A DNA stretch of 64,000 nucleotides from assembly GCA_963820395.1 (NCBI GenBank), contig CAWGAE010000007.1, positions 186,001-250,000 on the forward strand, given 5' to 3'. Source of the DNA: DATFVJ01 sp963820395 (GTDB taxonomy: Bacteria; Actinomycetota; Actinomycetes; Streptosporangiales; Streptosporangiaceae). This document shows, piece after piece, positions 44,125 to 52,724 of the stretch. How positions within the stretch are numbered: position 1 is the stretch's first letter; the number at the start of each line of letters is the position of its first letter. A program made the translations under genes and the position numbers. Below the pieces are notes generated by a model. It saw nothing but the letters and a program-made list of their open reading frames with translations. It was not told the DNA's origin and did no database searches.

Positions 44125-44803
44125 ATGTGTGAGACGCGGCCGACGGGGGTGGAGTCGGCCAGCGAGGGCCCGGTCAGGATCGTGCTTGTCGATGATCATG
44201 CGATCCTCCGGCAGGGGCTGCGCTCGCTGCTGGAACGCGAACACGACCTGCAGGTCGTGGGCGAGGCCAGTTCGCCGGGCGAGGCAATGGCGGTCGTCGA
44301 GCGGACCAGCCCGGGGATCGTGCTGCTCGACATGAAGCTCTCGCCCGCATCGGACAACGACGGGCTAACCCTGTGCGCCCGGCTGACCGACCGGTATCCG
44401 AGGCTCCGGGTCCTTGGTGCTCTCGACCTTTCTGGACGACGCGCTGGTGGTCAACGCCATTCAGCACGGGGCCCGCGGCTCCGTGGTCAAGGACGTCGAC
44501 ACCATGGAACTGGCGCGCGCGATCCGGTTGGTCGCCCGGAACGGCAGCGCCTTCGACTCCCGCTCGGCCGCCGCGATGGTGCGGTCGATCCACGCCCCGC
44601 AGGCACGAGCACCGCTGACCGGCCGCGAGCTGAGCGTACTGCGGCTGGTCGCAAACGGCCTGAGCAACCGGGCTATCGGCGCGCACCTGCATCTGTCCGA
44701 GACCACGATGAAATTCCACGTCCGCAACGTCATGCGCAAGCTGCGCCGCGCCGAAGCGGTCGACAAGGCCACCAAGACTGGCCTGGACCTGACATCCACC
44801 TGA
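44125..44803 (+). pseudogene. NarL/LuxR-family response regulator with one frameshift
   Basis: ATG 44125 (AAGGA upstream). The receiver domain is RIVLVDDHAILRQGLRSLLE with the DD pair, and IVLLDMKLSPASDNDGLTLC with the phospho-Asp. At about 44412 an extra G shifts the frame; VLSTFLDDALVVNAIQHGAR, GSVVKDVDTMELARAIRLVA and the HTH (LTGRELSVLRLVANGLSNRA, LHLSETTMKFHVRNVMRKLR) continue in the next frame to 44803. Otherwise full length. No histidine kinase is adjacent. Such regulators (DevR/NarL-like) often control hypoxia or redox genes. Confidence 0.8.
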
Positions 44804-45140
44804 GCACGGAAATCCCGTTTCGCCTATCCGGCGTTGAGCACCAGCCAGCCTCCGTGCTGCCCCTGCCCTGAACAGCGATAGCCGGTGCGGCCGCCCAGGT
44901 CACCGAGCTGGCGCATGGACCAGTTCTTGGGCAAATCGCCCGTCCACACCATCCGGTCCGGCCGGGCAGCTTGCCGATGTGCCTGGCCACCCGGCGCTTG
45001 CTGCAGCACGTAACCAGGTGGCCGTTGCCGGGCTCTCGGGCAGGATCCGTGCGTGCATCTGGTGTGTGCCTGGCACCGGGCAGGGGCCGGACCTGCTTTC
45101 CCGGCCCCAGCCCGCGGTGATTGATCTTGCGGTGATTGAT
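44804..45140. other. Gap with an unrecognised leftward fragment
   Basis: A leftward frame ending at 44824 (MVWTGDLPKNWSMRQLGDLG, then GRTGYRCSGQGQHGGWLVLN) looks protein-like, but I do not recognise it. It has no start with a ribosome-binding site. Confidence 0.3.
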
Positions 45141-45294
45141 TCAGAGCACGGTGGTGACGGCCTTGACTTCGGTGTAGGCGTCAAGCACCTCGTGGCCCAT
45201 CTCGCGTCCCCAGCCTGACTGCTTGTATCCGCCGAACGGCAGCGCCGCGTCGAAGACGTTGTAGCAGTTGACCGTGGTCTCCCTCGCCAGCGCG
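45141..45294 (-). pseudogene. Aldehyde dehydrogenase, last 50 residues
   Basis: Reading leftward: TTVNCYNVFDAALPFGGYKQ, SGWGREMGHEVLDAYTEVKA, VTTVL-stop at 45141. This is the C-terminal end of an NAD-dependent aldehyde dehydrogenase (PFGGYKxSGxGRE motif). The rest is missing. Confidence 0.85.
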
Positions 45295-45789
45295 CCCAAA
45301 GTGGAGGGCGTCACTGGAGTACTTCACCAACCGCATGGCCAAGCGGTCGGCCGAGCGCTCCGACGACCCGGACCTGGCCACAAAGCTGTCGCAGGTCAGG
45401 CGAGTACCTCAGTCCAACTGGCGGGCGCGGGAGGGGGAGCTGAACGGCTTCGACCACGTGCGCGCGTCCGGAAGCGCGAGCCCGCTGTCCGGACCGGAAC
45501 GAGCCGTACAGGAATACAGCCAAGCGTGGTGGGGGCCGAGGGCGGCTACAAGGCGCCGCGCTGTGACCTGCGCGCCGTCGGCTATGCGGATCTTTCGCTG
45601 TCTGTTGCTGATGACGAAACCGCCGCGTTCGTTGCGGACCGGATTTCGCTGAGCCGCGCCCCCAGGCCACGGTTGAGAGATGCCGGGCGGCTCACAGGCG
45701 ATGACCTCGCGGGCACCCGGGCGGGCACCGCCGCCGGTAGGTAGGGCCATCAGCGTGTGATCTCCTGCGCGACGCGACGCCTGTGCCAC
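45295..45789. other. Gap of about 500 bases without a recognised gene
   Basis: Frames on both strands are open by GC bias. The rightward EYFTNRMAKRSAERSDDPDL stretch and the leftward GGFVISNRQRKIRIADGAQV stretch are not recognised. Confidence 0.25.
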
Positions 45790-46220
45790 GGGCCGTGACC
45801 GCGACAGCATCAGCCCGTGTCAGCAAGTCCCAGCACAGGTCGTCGCCGGCTCCGTCGCCGACGACTTCGGACGGGTCGGGATGCGGGAGCGAGTCTATCG
45901 GGAAGAGCTGCGCGTCAAGCTGGTCCGGGTCCTGCGAACGGCCCGGCATGAACGACGACCATGTCGGGTGCCGCTGGGGGCGGATGAACGCCCCGGAGTC
46001 GCGCTCGCGGCGGTCGAGCTCGCTGAGCACTTGGCCGGTTGAGTACCCGCGACGGGAGCAGTCGCGGGCCACCTTCCAGCGTCGGCGAAGCTCCTCGGGC
46101 GGGAGGTAGACCCGGACGTCGAACATCTGGCGTAGCTCGGGCGTGTGGTTGACGAGCAGTCCCCCGGCCACCACGAAGCGGGCGGGATTCAGGGTACACG
46201 GGCGGCCCGAACGTGCCGTC
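45790..46220 (-). pseudogene. Phosphoribulokinase, C-terminal fragment
   Basis: Reading leftward: RPCTLNPARFVVAGGLLVNH, MFDVRVYLPPEELRRRWKVA, RDCSRRGYSTGQVLSELDRR, ERDSGAFIRPQRH, PGRSQDPDQLDAQLFPIDSL match the second half of phosphoribulokinase (RDxxxRGYxxxxVLxELxRREPDSxxFIxPQ). Two compensating indels affect the stretch after PQRH. The P-loop N-terminal half is absent. Phosphoribulokinase is specific to the Calvin cycle; no Rubisco is in the window. Confidence 0.75.
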
Positions 46221-47011
46221 GGCGTGCCGCCGCACCGGTGAGTCTGGCCTGCCGGACCGCCCAGGCCAGCACGGACTTCGAGGGGACCGATCCGTCCACA
46301 CCGACCCACGATCCGGCGCTCCGGTTCGCCTTCAGCTTCTGTGATCGCGGTCTTCTCCCCGAGTCACCCAGTGACGCATGTCATGACGATAGGCAGATCC
46401 GGGACCCTGCCCCCGGCTACGGCGGGGGCGGCCGCGCGGTCATCCCGTTGACGCACCGCCCGCGGCGGGCGCCGGATCTGGTGGTGCTGCGGTCGGCTCT
46501 TGTCCGGTGCCTGCCGGCATCTTCTGACTGGCACGTGTGCCCGCAACACGCTGTGCGCGCGTGTACACCGAACGTGCGGACTGGGCGTCTCATCCAGGGG
46601 GCAACGCCTGCGCCCGGCCCCTACTGCACCCGCCTGGCGGCGGTTATTGAGGATCTCCGCCGCCGCCAGGCGGGCTGTCCGGGGTACACCCCGGGCGGGC
46701 GGCGCGCGTCTTGTTAGCGGGTCCGCCCGGGCCCGCCAGACCGATGTGATGGTTGCCGGTTGCCTCGTCCACCGGCCCGGACCCTGTTCCCGTGGCGGGG
46801 GCCGGGCGCAGGCACTCCTGGCCGGTGACGTACGGCAGGGGCCGTGGCTGAGCCACCACTGTTGTCGTCGACCGTGACCACACCGACCACGGTGGCGCCG
46901 ACCACGGTGGCGCCGACCACGGTGAACGCCGACCACGGTGGCGCCGACCACCTCGGCCAGCGGGCCGCACCCGGCAGCCGAGCGGGCATGCCGGGCCGGT
47001 GCCGCATGCCC
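46221..47011. other. Gap of about 790 bases without a recognised gene
   Basis: No domain is recognised on either strand. It contains the 15-base tandem repeat at 46883-46956. Confidence 0.3.
46883..46956 (+). repeat. 15-base tandem repeat encoding Pro-Thr-Thr-Val-Ala
   Basis: CCGACCACGGTGGCG is repeated at 46883 and 46898, then with an added base at 46913-46928, again at 46929, and partly at 46944. In the rightward frame the first units read TTPTTVAPTTVAPTTV, a linker typical of secreted proteins; the 16-base unit breaks the frame. No flanking coding domain is evident. Confidence 0.7.
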
Positions 47012-47365
47012 TCACCACGGCTTACTCCCGCGTCCAGCAGCAGAAGAACGCGACTGCCGCAGCGCATCCGGCTGGACCTGCGGGTTCAGGCGCTCGGACG
47101 CGGTCAGGCAGGCGTCGGCCATCCCTTCAAGGTCGATGCCGCGCCGGCATTCGATGTCCACCCCGGCCGGACCGGCGGCTGCGAGGGCAAGCAGCCAGTG
47201 CTGGCCGGAACCGGAAAGGTTGTGGTTCAGCGCAGCCGGCGGCCACTCGATGTTTGGCCGCCCGTGCTCGGTGCTGCCGCACCGGCGGCAGGGAGAACCT
47301 GCCGAACCGGATCGCCGCCGGATCGGTGAGCAGCCGGCGCTGCGTCCGGGATCGCTGAGCTGCAT
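47012..47365 (-). pseudogene. 4'-phosphopantetheinyl transferase-like fragment
   Basis: Reading leftward: NHNLSGSGQHWLLALAAAGP, AGVDIECRRGIDLEGMADAC, LTASERLNPQV contain the core motifs of Sfp/AcpT-type transferases (N-L-S-x-S and GVDIE). Upstream, DPAAIRFGRFSLPPV-like sequence lies in another frame. The C-terminal W-x-x-KEA part is missing. Confidence 0.55.
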
Positions 47366-47509
47366 CGGCTCACCTGCAGCTCATTCTCGCTGTCTGCGGG
47401 AGCAGAGGTCCGCCCGCAGGGCCGAAGTCCCCGCCCCCAGGGACGAACGACCCCGCTGTGCTCGCGGCTGCCGGGCCTATGTTCAGGGCATTGGCCCCGG
47501 GAGGCGGCG

Positions 47510-49294
47510 ATGAACACGGAGGACAGCGGGATTGCGAGGCAATCCGGCGGCTACCGGCAGGCCTCTGCGTCGGCTGGCGGCGGTCCGGCGGGCGCCGTTC
47601 CTGCCAGGGAGCGGATGCGCGGCACGCAGATCCTTGAGGAGCCGACGGTGAACAGGGGCGCGGCGTTCACCCGCGCGGAGCGGGGGGAATTCGGCCTGCG
47701 CGGGCTGCTGCCCTGGCGGGTCCTCACGATCGAACAGCAGGTGGAACTCGAACTTGAGCACGTCCGGCGCAAGACCGACAACCTGGAGAAATACATCGGC
47801 CTCGTCGCGCTGCACGAGCGCAACGAAACCCTCTTCTACCGGCTGCTCGTCGACCACATCGAGGAACTCGCCCCGATCGTCTACACCCCGACGGTCGGCG
47901 ACGCGTGCCGCATTTTCAGCCATATTCAGCGCCGGCTGCGGGGCCTGTGGATCACGCCGGACGACATTGGCTGCATCCCCGAGGTGCTGCGTAACATCGG
48001 CCGGCCGGACGTCCGGTTGATTGTCGCGACCGATAACGAGCGGATCCTTGGGCTCGGTGACCAGGGCGCCGGTGGCATGGGTATCCCGGTAGGGAAACTC
48101 GCGCTCTACTCCGCGTGCGCCGGTGTGCGCCCGGACCTGACGCTGCCGGTCTCGCTCGACTGCGGCACCGACAACGAAGAACTGCTCGCCGACCCGCTCT
48201 ACCTCGGCTACCCGAGGCCGCGCCTGCGCGGCGCCGCCTATGACGCCTTCATCGAGGCCTTCGTCAACGCCGTTCTGGAGGTCTTCCCCGCCGCCCTGCT
48301 GCAGTGGGAGGACTTCAAGCAGCACAACGCGATCAGGCTGCTCGGCCGCTACCGCCACCGCATCGCGAGCTTCAACGACGACATACAGGGAACCGCGGCG
48401 GTGGTCCTCGCCGGCCTGCTGGCCGCGCTGCGGCTGCGCGGCGAGCCGCTGGCCGCCCAGCGGCTGGTCTTCCTCGGCGCCGGCGCGGCCGGCACCGGTA
48501 TCGCGCGACTCGCCGAGACGGTCATCCGCGGGCAGGACCCCGGCGCCAACCTTCGCCGCGCGATCGTGATGGTCGATTCGCGCGGCCTCGTCTTCGACGG
48601 GCGCGACCACCTGGACGACGACAAGCGCCCGTTCGCGCTGCCGGCGGCCGAGCTCACCAGCTTTGGCTTCAGACCCGCCAGCCACTACGACCTCGAAACC
48701 GTCGTCCGGCAACTCGCCCCGACCATCCTGGTCGGCACGTCAGCGGCTCCGGGCGCCTTCACCGAGCCGGTGATCCGCGAGATGGCCGCCCGCACCCGGG
48801 CGCCGATCGTGCTGCCGCTGTCCAATCCGACCGCGAAATCCGAAGCGACCCCGGCCGATGTGCTCGCCTGGAGCGAGGGGCGCGCGCTGGTGGCGACCGG
48901 CAGTGCCTTCGACCCGGTGCGGGTCGGCGGCCGCGACCGTGTGGTCGGGCAGGCGAACAATGTGTTCATCTTCCCCGGGGTGGGCCTCGGCGCGATCGTG
49001 TCACAGGCGAGGGAGGTAACCGACAGGATGTTCCTCGTGGCAGCGACCACTCTCGCCGACCACGTCACCACGCGGCGGCTCAGTGATGGGGCCCTTTATC
49101 CCCGCATCGCGGAACTGCGGCCGATCTCCCGCGCCATCGCGATCGCCGTCGCGCGCGAGGCCTGTGCCAGCGGGGTGGCCCCGGTGATGAGCGATGACGA
49201 CGTGGAGGCCGCGGTGGATGCCTCGATCTGGGCACCTGACTACGGTCCTCTTCCGGCACCCGCCGGCGAGACTGGCGCCAGCCGCGGTGCTTAA
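47510..49294 (+). CDS. NAD-dependent malic enzyme
   Basis: 594 residues from ATG 47510 with GGGAGG upstream, in one frame. Motifs of the long-type malic enzyme: IVYTPTVGDACRIFSHIQRR with the catalytic Tyr, IVATDNERILGLGDQGAGGM, GIPVGKLALYSACAGVRPD, LLQWEDFKQHNAIRLLGRYR, IASFNDDIQGTAAVVLAGLL with metal-binding Asp, VFLGAGAAGTGIARLAETVI for NAD and VLPLSNPTAKSEATPADVLA. It converts malate to pyruvate and CO2. The N-terminal 35 residues are a low-complexity extension, so translation might start later. Intact. Confidence 0.95.
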   Translation: MNTEDSGIARQSGGYRQASASAGGGPAGAVPARERMRGTQILEEPTVNRGAAFTRAERGEFGLRGLLPWRVLTIEQQVELELEHVRRKTDNLEKYIGLVALHERNETLFYRLLVDHIEELAPIVYTPTVGDACRIFSHIQRRLRGLWITPDDIGCIPEVLRNIGRPDVRLIVATDNERILGLGDQGAGGMGIPVGKLALYSACAGVRPDLTLPVSLDCGTDNEELLADPLYLGYPRPRLRGAAYDAFIEAFVNAVLEVFPAALLQWEDFKQHNAIRLLGRYRHRIASFNDDIQGTAAVVLAGLLAALRLRGEPLAAQRLVFLGAGAAGTGIARLAETVIRGQDPGANLRRAIVMVDSRGLVFDGRDHLDDDKRPFALPAAELTSFGFRPASHYDLETVVRQLAPTILVGTSAAPGAFTEPVIREMAARTRAPIVLPLSNPTAKSEATPADVLAWSEGRALVATGSAFDPVRVGGRDRVVGQANNVFIFPGVGLGAIVSQAREVTDRMFLVAATTLADHVTTRRLSDGALYPRIAELRPISRAIAIAVAREACASGVAPVMSDDDVEAAVDASIWAPDYGPLPAPAGETGASRGA

Positions 49295-49914
49295 TCGGCA
49301 CTCGCCCACCTACGGTGGCGAGATACGCGGACACGTCGGCGCCTTTGACCAGGCCCGCCGTTGCGGCATGCTCGGCCGGGCGAGGCGCCGGGCAGCAGCG
49401 CCCTGCCAGGTAGCCGGCGAAACGCGCGAGTCAGCCCGGCGGATGCTCCAGGCGGGCGACCAGCCGCCCGGCGCAGCCGTGCACCATCGCCGGGTCACCC
49501 TGGTAGCAGCGGCTGCGCGCCTGGTGCACCCGGCGCTCCCCGCACACAACGCAGACCATCAGGCGCCGCGGCGCAGGCGGCTGCCGGGGGCGCAGCGCGC
49601 GCTGGCAGCGGCCGCAGATCCCGGCTTGCGCCTGGATCAGCCCGGGCTGGCCGCCTCGCGGCGGTGCCGGTTGCAACCCGGCGGCAGCGCCGCTGTGGCA
49701 CCGCCCGACAGCTGGGCGCTTAATGGCGGGCTCGCAATGATCGCCCGAGCGGCGACCGCGCGAGGGCAACCACTGACGCGACGTGGCGCGCGGACCAGCG
49801 CCAGCGCCGGAAGTTCGTAGCCGAAGTCGTCCGAGAGATTCGAGGATCTCGTCCGCGCCGAGAACCAGGCCAGCTACGACCTGACCCGCCTCGCACCGAG
49901 CTTATATTGACTCC
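49295..49914. other. Gap with an unrecognised zinc-ribbon-like frame
   Basis: A leftward frame (49431-49769) contains GICGRCQRALRP, then LMVCVVCGERRVHQARSRCY, three Cys-x2-Cys or Cys units spaced as in zinc ribbons. The surrounding sequence is low-complexity and I do not recognise the protein. A short rightward stretch, RAENQASYDLTRLAPSLY, ends at about 49909. Confidence 0.35.
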
Positions 49915-50568
49915 GTGAAGCCTCCCCGTCGCCTGCCGATCTCAACCTGCATCGGTTGCGGAGCGATGAGGCAATATGAGAGCTGTGAGGGGGCCTGCTC
50001 CGAGCGCAAGCTTGAGCTCGTTAACGGCGGCGATTACGACGAGCTAACGGCGGCGGCGGCGTCCTGTCGTGTTCGCGTCCAAGGGCTCTGGGCTGTCGTC
50101 GAGGAACTGGCGCGCAGAGAGCCAGGCCCGGACGAGTGGCGGGTCGCGTACGAGGCGCTTCAACGGTCTGCGCGTTCAGCGCTGCGACGCTCCAGGTCCG
50201 CATCTGGTGGCCGGGATGATGATGATCCGCTTTCGTCCGCCGCCGAGACCGTGATCGTTTGGCGTTGTCAGGACTGCGGGGGCGTTGATGCCCCGCAGCC
50301 GTGCATCGATGTTTGCATCTGGCGTCCGGCCGATTGGGTGGATGCGACCTCGTACGAGTCGAAGCGGTCGCGGGCCGCCTTCGATCGCGAGGTTGAGCAG
50401 TCGTTGGCTGGGCTGCTCCGCAGGCTCGCGTTCGCAACGCCGCGTGACGGGCAGTGGGAGCGAAGCTGGCGTGCCTTTCAATCGCAAGCGCGGCTCGCTT
50501 TCCAATCAAGGGGACCACGCCGCGTTGCGAACGAGATGGCCATTCGGGAGGCTCGAGCCGATGGATAA
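49915..50568 (+). CDS. Hypothetical protein with two Cys-rich (zinc-binding) motifs
   Basis: 217 residues from GTG 49915. Two similar modules are seen: CIGCGAMRQYESCEGACSER near residue 12 and CQDCGGVDAPQPCIDVCIWR near residue 118, each Cys-x2-Cys-x(8-9)-Cys-x3-Cys. Each is followed by a helical stretch of similar length (WAVVEELARREPGPDEWRVA, and SLAGLLRRLAFATPRDGQWE) with a Trp and an Arg/Ala-rich tail. The protein thus looks like an internal duplication. I do not recognise the family. Base use is a little less GC-rich than its neighbours, consistent with transfer. Confidence 0.7.
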   Translation: MKPPRRLPISTCIGCGAMRQYESCEGACSERKLELVNGGDYDELTAAAASCRVRVQGLWAVVEELARREPGPDEWRVAYEALQRSARSALRRSRSASGGRDDDDPLSSAAETVIVWRCQDCGGVDAPQPCIDVCIWRPADWVDATSYESKRSRAAFDREVEQSLAGLLRRLAFATPRDGQWERSWRAFQSQARLAFQSRGPRRVANEMAIREARADG

Positions 50569-50644
50569 GGTTGCTTTGTTTGCGCCCGGCTTTCACGCAC
50601 CGTCCCTTCCGCCTGGGCATCCTGGGCGCACGGCCGTTTCAAGA

Positions 50645-51910
50645 TCATGAAGCCAGTCCGAGGACAGTGAAGAGCCGGTTCATGTACCTGCTGGCCCAGC
50701 GGGTGGCTTCGGTGGTGTCGTGGCGTCCGGCCAGGTGGAGGGCGCCGATGGCGAGGTCTCTGAGCGCGACCATGATCCTGGGGCCTGATCGGGTGCGGAT
50801 CGTAGAGTCGTCTTCGCGGTAGAGGGTGTGGCGCAGCCGGTGCAGGGACTCGATGGCCCACTGGCCGTGGACGAGGGCTGGCGGGCGGGGTCGGCGCGGT
50901 GCGTGGTCAGGCCGGTGACGCCGAGCGCGGCGACGGCCGACAGCGGCTTGCCGTCGGTGACGTGGCGCTCGATGAGATAAACCTGGCTGAAGTGCGGTAA
51001 TGGCAGGTCATCTGGTGAGGGCAGGACCTGGATGGTGCGGGTGCGTGCCCGCGGTCGGTGGCGGTATGGGTGACCGGGACGTCCCGCCAGGGCAGGGTGT
51101 CCAGGGCGCCGAACGGGTCGGGCTGGTTCTCTTTGACCGGGAGGACGAAATCAGCGCCGCGCTGGTGCAGGTGGTCCGCTGTGGCGCGCTGGCAGTGCAG
51201 AGCATCGGCGGTGATGACCGCGCCGGCCAGGTCCAGGTCGTGTAACAGCGGGATGATCATCGGTATCTCGTTTGTCTTTCGCGCCGACCTCTGTCTGGGC
51301 GACCACTCCCCGTCTCCGGCCGTGGTCACCAGCAGGTGAACCTGGGCTGCCGTTGGCGCCCTTGGCTCCCCGGACGGTCTTGCCGTCCATCCTGACCTGG
51401 ACCAGCGGCTCCCGCCGGCCGGACAGATCGCCACCGGGCCCCGATGGCGCGGGCAGCCCGCCGTCAGGGCCGGCACCGTCATCGCCGGGCGGCGCTGCGC
51501 GGGTCATCAGCCAGGCGCCAATCCGCATCCACCGCAGGCGTCGGCTCCAGTTACCACGCGCCAGATCGTGGGGCGGCCCGGCGGGTGCCCGTGCTGCTCC
51601 GCCGCGCTTATACAACTCGGCAAGCAGGCCAGCGGGCACGTCGGCCGCCCAGCCGGCGATCGCGGTGAACGACCGCATCCCGGCCGCGACCGCCGCGGCG
51701 GCCAGCGCCAGTACCACCGCCTTCGGGTGATCCCGCCCCTGGCCCGGCCGCCCATCCGGCACTTCCGCCAGCAATTCCAGCAGGTCACCGCCGACACCCG
51801 GGATCGCCGCCGCCACGGCAGGCCGATCAACCAGTCGGTCCGCCCGAGACGAGCTGGGACACACGCGGCCCGGCCGCCGCCGGGTCCGCAGCGGCAATGA
51901 CAGACTGAAC
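50645..51910 (-). pseudogene. ISAs1-family transposase, frameshifted
   Basis: Reading leftward: AAAIPGVGGDLLELLAEVPD, HPKAVVLALAAAAVAAGMRS, FTAIAGWAADVPAGLLAELY, VQVRMDGKTVRGAKGANG; then in other frames VHLLVTTAGDGEW, DLAGAVITADALHCQRATAD, ADFVLPVKENQPDPFGAL; finally the family tail with NRLFTVLGLAS-like end at 50645. These are ISAs1 motifs (DGKTxRG, ITADALHxQ, VKENQ). Several shifts make it non-functional. Confidence 0.85.
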
Positions 51911-52039
51911 CACGGCGAAGCCTTCGACGTGTTCTGCAGAACGCCTATGCAGTCGCCCTTGATCACGGGTACAAGATGATCAGCGTCGGGACGCTTGTTT
52001 CCGGCGTCGTCCCGGGCTTCGGCCGTCAGCCGCGACGGG

Positions 52040-52600
52040 GAAGGTGCCCGGGCCGGGGAAGGCCGTCCGGGTCGCCTCGGCCAGCAGCTCCGCATCGACA
52101 AGCGACGGGCTGAGCAGCTCGATCGCCAGTGTCACAAGGTCACTGAGCGGTCCGGCGGCACCGAAGGCGGGGGGAGCCCTCGAGGCGAGTGTGCAGCAGT
52201 CCCAGCGGCAGGCAGATCTCGTCGGCCAGCAGCAGCTCAAAGGACTTGCCGGCGTACGCGGCAACGGTTTCCGCGACGATCTCGATGCCGCGGTTGGAGT
52301 AGATGCGCCGCCGCCCGGGCCGGCTGAGGACCGCGTCACCGTTGAGTCCGAGCCCTGATGCGTGTGACAGCAGGTTTCGTATCGTCGCTTGTGGGGGGCC
52401 GGTCGGCGCATCGAGGTCGAGGAGGCGGCGCTGCACGCCGTCGAGCGCCGCCATTGAGGTGAGCAGCTTGGTCACCGATGCCCAGCGAACGGTCGGTCAA
52501 GCGGGCCGTGTGATGCCACCAGATCGGTGGCGGACGCGACTGCCACTGCGGCCGTCCCCACCGGCCAGGACGTGACCTGATCCAGCGGGCTCCCCGTCAT
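52040..52600 (-). pseudogene. Serine hydrolase (beta-lactamase class C-like), frameshifted and truncated
   Basis: ATG 52600 with GGAGG upstream. QVTSWPVGTAAVAVASATDL leads to the S-x-x-K motif (ASVTKLLTSMAALDGV) after a one-base loss near 52480. Then IRNLLSHASGLGLNGDAVLS, the Tyr-Ser-Asn motif in RRIYSNRGIEIVAETVAAYA and LADEICLPLGLLHTRLEG. A second shift leads to AAGPLSDLVTLAIELLSPSL, VDAELLAEATRTAFPG, where homology ends next to the ISAs1 copy. The C-terminal third is missing. Confidence 0.78.
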
Positions 52601-52724
52601 CTCCCGCCTCCGCTCCGGTCCTGCGATGCGCCGTTGCGGGGTAGCACGTGTACGAGTATGACCATCTCCGCAATCTCCGTACGGCCGATGTCTGACCGGA
52701 CGCACCGAACCTCGTATACGCGAT

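Noticed and set aside
46883..46956. Tandem repeat considered as a CRISPR array
   Set aside because: Units are contiguous with no spacers; it is a coding-type minisatellite.
47483..48712. 409-codon leftward ORF opposite malic enzyme
   Set aside because: Antisense shadow of an intact malic enzyme gene.
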